DNA from: Streptomyces sp. Ncost-T10-10d
GTDB lineage: Bacteria > Actinomycetota > Actinomycetes > Streptomycetales > Streptomycetaceae
NCBI RefSeq assembly: GCF_900091955.1
Contig: NZ_FMDF01000238.1
Span: forward strand, 53,404 to 117,403
Length of the DNA: 64,000 bases
Direction of reading: 5' to 3'
Both the position numbers and the translations under genes were made by a program. Below are positions 62,490 to 64,000 of this stretch, one piece after another. Position 1 is the stretch's first letter, and each line of letters starts with the position of its first letter. The notes under the pieces were generated by a model. It searched no databases. It saw nothing but the letters and a program-made list of their open reading frames with translations, and had not been told where the DNA came from.

Positions 62490-63671
62490 TCATCCGCTTT
62501 CCGCTGCTCCTGCGGATCCCTGCCATCCGGTGACCCCGCGGTGATCCGAGGGCCCGGCCAGGTCCCTGGCGACGAGCGCCGCCTGGATCAGCCGCGCCTG
62601 CGCGGGAACCGCGAGGTCGAGGCCCGTCAGCGCGCTCACTCGCTGCAACCGGTAGTCCAGGGTGTTGCGGTGGACGCACAGCTCCAACGCCGTCTGGCGG
62701 CGGTTGAGCCCCCGCTCCACGAACACGCGCAGCGTCTCAAGCAGGTACGGATGCTCCTCCAAGGGGTCGAGTTTGGCCGCCAGCCGCACCAGGCCGTCCC
62801 CGGGGCGCGCGAGCTGGTGCTCCAGCAGCACGTCGTCGAGGCGGTAGCACCCGGGCGGGCGTCCCAGGCGCCGGACGAGATCCAGCACGCGGCCGGCCTC
62901 CTGCGCCGCCGAGGAGATGGCCGCCGGTACGGAGGAGCGGGCAGCGGCGGCGCGCACGGGCTGCCCCACGTCCTTCTCCAGCCGGGCCACCAGGCCCGGC
63001 ACGTCGGACCTGCCCGGCAACAAGGCGATCCGAGCGACGTGGTCCATCAGCACAGGGATCCCGGTGAAGGCGTCGAGCGAGGACTGCACCAATCTGCTCG
63101 GCGGGTCGGACTCGAACGCGAAGGCGACCACCTCGTACTCACCCGCCACGGCCACCCGCGCCACGCCCGCCAGCTCCTCGTACGGCCGTCCTGCCAGCAG
63201 GGCGCCGAGCAGGGCCCGCCGTACGCGCTTGTCCTCGCTGTGGAGGTCCTCCTGGGCGTTCTGGTGGGCGAGGACGACCGCGGGCAGCGCGGCGTGCAGG
63301 CAGGCGAGCAGCTTGCCGCCCGCCCCGGCCAGCTCACCGGGCTCCGCGACCTCCGTCAGCGTCTGCCACCACACCTCGGCGCCGATCAGGTACGCGGCGA
63401 TCACCGCCTCCAGGGGGACGCGCTCCTCGGCCCGGCGCGCCGACCACTCGATGAGCCGGGTCAGATCGCCCGGCCCCATCGGACCCCCGCCGCCGTCGCG
63501 CAGTGCCCTGAGCAACAGCGCGTGCACCGCCGCGATGGACCGCGCCACCTCGCCCTGGAGGGTGGCGCGGGGCAGCGCCCCGTAGAACGGCGCCTCCGCC
63601 GCGCAGCGCGCGACCACGACGGCCGTGAGGTCACCGACCCGGGCGGCCATCCGGGCGTGCAGGTCCGACAT
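62490..63671 (-). CDS. PucR-type helix-turn-helix regulator (CdaR-like)
   Basis: A 393-residue regulator. Residues ~1-150 form a helical RsbRD-N-like sensor region (LTRLIEWSARRAEERVPLEA). The middle is a GGDEF-like fold (VAVAGEYEVVAFAFES). The C-terminus is the PucR helix-turn-helix (HPYLLETLRVFVERGLNRRQ, then LCVHRNTLDYRLQRVSALTG). The ATG at 63671 replaces an upstream in-frame codon because the conserved N-terminus begins there. It converges on the carboxylesterase gene and may regulate it, but no operator is visible. Confidence 0.88.
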   Translation of the reverse strand: MSDLHARMAARVGDLTAVVVARCAAEAPFYGALPRATLQGEVARSIAAVHALLLRALRDGGGGPMGPGDLTRLIEWSARRAEERVPLEAVIAAYLIGAEVWWQTLTEVAEPGELAGAGGKLLACLHAALPAVVLAHQNAQEDLHSEDKRVRRALLGALLAGRPYEELAGVARVAVAGEYEVVAFAFESDPPSRLVQSSLDAFTGIPVLMDHVARIALLPGRSDVPGLVARLEKDVGQPVRAAAARSSVPAAISSAAQEAGRVLDLVRRLGRPPGCYRLDDVLLEHQLARPGDGLVRLAAKLDPLEEHPYLLETLRVFVERGLNRRQTALELCVHRNTLDYRLQRVSALTGLDLAVPAQARLIQAALVARDLAGPSDHRGVTGWQGSAGAAESG

Positions 63672-63766
63672 CGGCGCATCGTCACACCGCCCCGGCCGTG
63701 CCGTCAATCGGAGCCCCGGGTCCGGCGGCGCGGGCAATGCGTCGGGCGTGTCCCCGAACCGCTCCC

Positions 63767-64000
63767 GACCGCCAACTCGTCGACGAAAGAGGCGACGTCA
63801 CGTGGCACACCCGTAGCATTCTGTGGGGCGCTTCTGTCTGGACGGCGACAAGCTCGACGTACACACCGTTGCGCTTCCCTGGTCAGTACTTCGACTCGGA
63901 AACAGGACTCCACTACGACTACTTCCGCCACTACGACCCCGAATTCGGTCGACGGTGGCTGGAGCAATTGTCAAATTCTGTGGATCACGGGCGACTCACC
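63767..64000 (+). pseudogene. orphan RHS core fragment at the window edge
   Basis: The frame reads QLVDERGDVTWHTRSILWGA, then TPLRFPGQYFDSETGLHYDY, FRHYDPEFGRR, the classic RHS core ending. There is no start codon or upstream YD-repeat region; the divergent PucR gene lies directly before it. After GRR the sequence departs from the usual GRY-x-x-DP form and stays open to the window edge. It is probably a displaced toxin-module scar; whether it continues into a gene outside the window is unknown. Confidence 0.65.

Noticed and set aside
1..64000. CRISPR array, rRNA or tRNA genes
   Set aside because: No regularly spaced palindromic repeats, no rRNA-like stretches and no convincing cloverleaf were found by reading; a tRNA could still be missed by eye.

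Overview
The window is very GC-rich, has strong G/C preference at third codon positions, and uses GTG and TTG starts. It carries SAV2177-type methyltransferase, TerD/TerA, PucR, DUF2075-type helicase and lipoprotein N-acyltransferase genes. All of this fits a Streptomyces or close actinomycete chromosome, probably an accessory-rich arm because it mixes intact metabolic operons with transposon debris. No rRNA, tRNA, CRISPR array or integrase was recognised.

Layout. (1) 1-2.9 kb: the end of a drug-efflux MFS transporter, then a SAM methyltransferase divergent from a TetR regulator, with two tandem palindromic operators between them. (2) 2.9-14.6 kb: an accessory island bracketed by copies of a tiny repeated ORF. 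Its left part is gene debris, including a beheaded Crp/Fnr regulator. Its core is four tightly packed genes: a Trypco1-like protein, a trypsin-VMAP-C protein, a MoxR AAA+ ATPase, and a 1616-residue vWA protein fused to a nuclease-like domain, a DUF2075-type helicase and a methylase-type C-terminal module. This looks like a vWA-MoxR-VMAP conflict/immunity system with an unusual fused effector and is the main candidate for an undescribed system. (3) 14.9-32 kb: two convergent operons. The plus-strand genes (M20 hydrolase, GNAT, N-succinylamino-acid racemase-like enzyme, PucR regulator) match the pathway that converts D- to L-amino acids irreversibly through N-succinyl intermediates. The minus-strand genes (serine hydrolase, M19 dipeptidase, peptide ABC importer, erythromycin-esterase-like enzyme, prolyl oligopeptidase) import and cut peptides. 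Together they suggest scavenging of D-residue-containing peptides.

(4) 32-43 kb: ordinary chromosomal genes (SAV2177-type methyltransferase, TerD/TerA protein, HpnB-like glycosyltransferase, Asp/Glu racemase, membrane proteins, Lnt, NUDIX, MHS-type MFS symporter). (5) 43.2-46 kb: a gene graveyard with IS5- and IS110-type transposase remnants and a metallo-beta-lactamase-fold gene joined to an aminoglycoside-phosphotransferase remnant. (6) 46-57.6 kb: a 2140-residue secreted RHS/YD-repeat toxin with a candidate immunity gene just downstream, a strong hairpin between them, and upstream a LamG-domain surface protein broken by two frameshifts. (7) 57.8-59.8 kb: another graveyard (IS630-type transposase, histidine kinase, truncated regulator-like gene) carrying another copy of the tiny repeated ORF. 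(8) 60-64 kb: a secreted alpha/beta hydrolase, a type-B carboxylesterase, a second PucR-type regulator and, at the edge, an orphan RHS core fragment.

Functions are read from motifs by eye. No database search or computed statistics were available.
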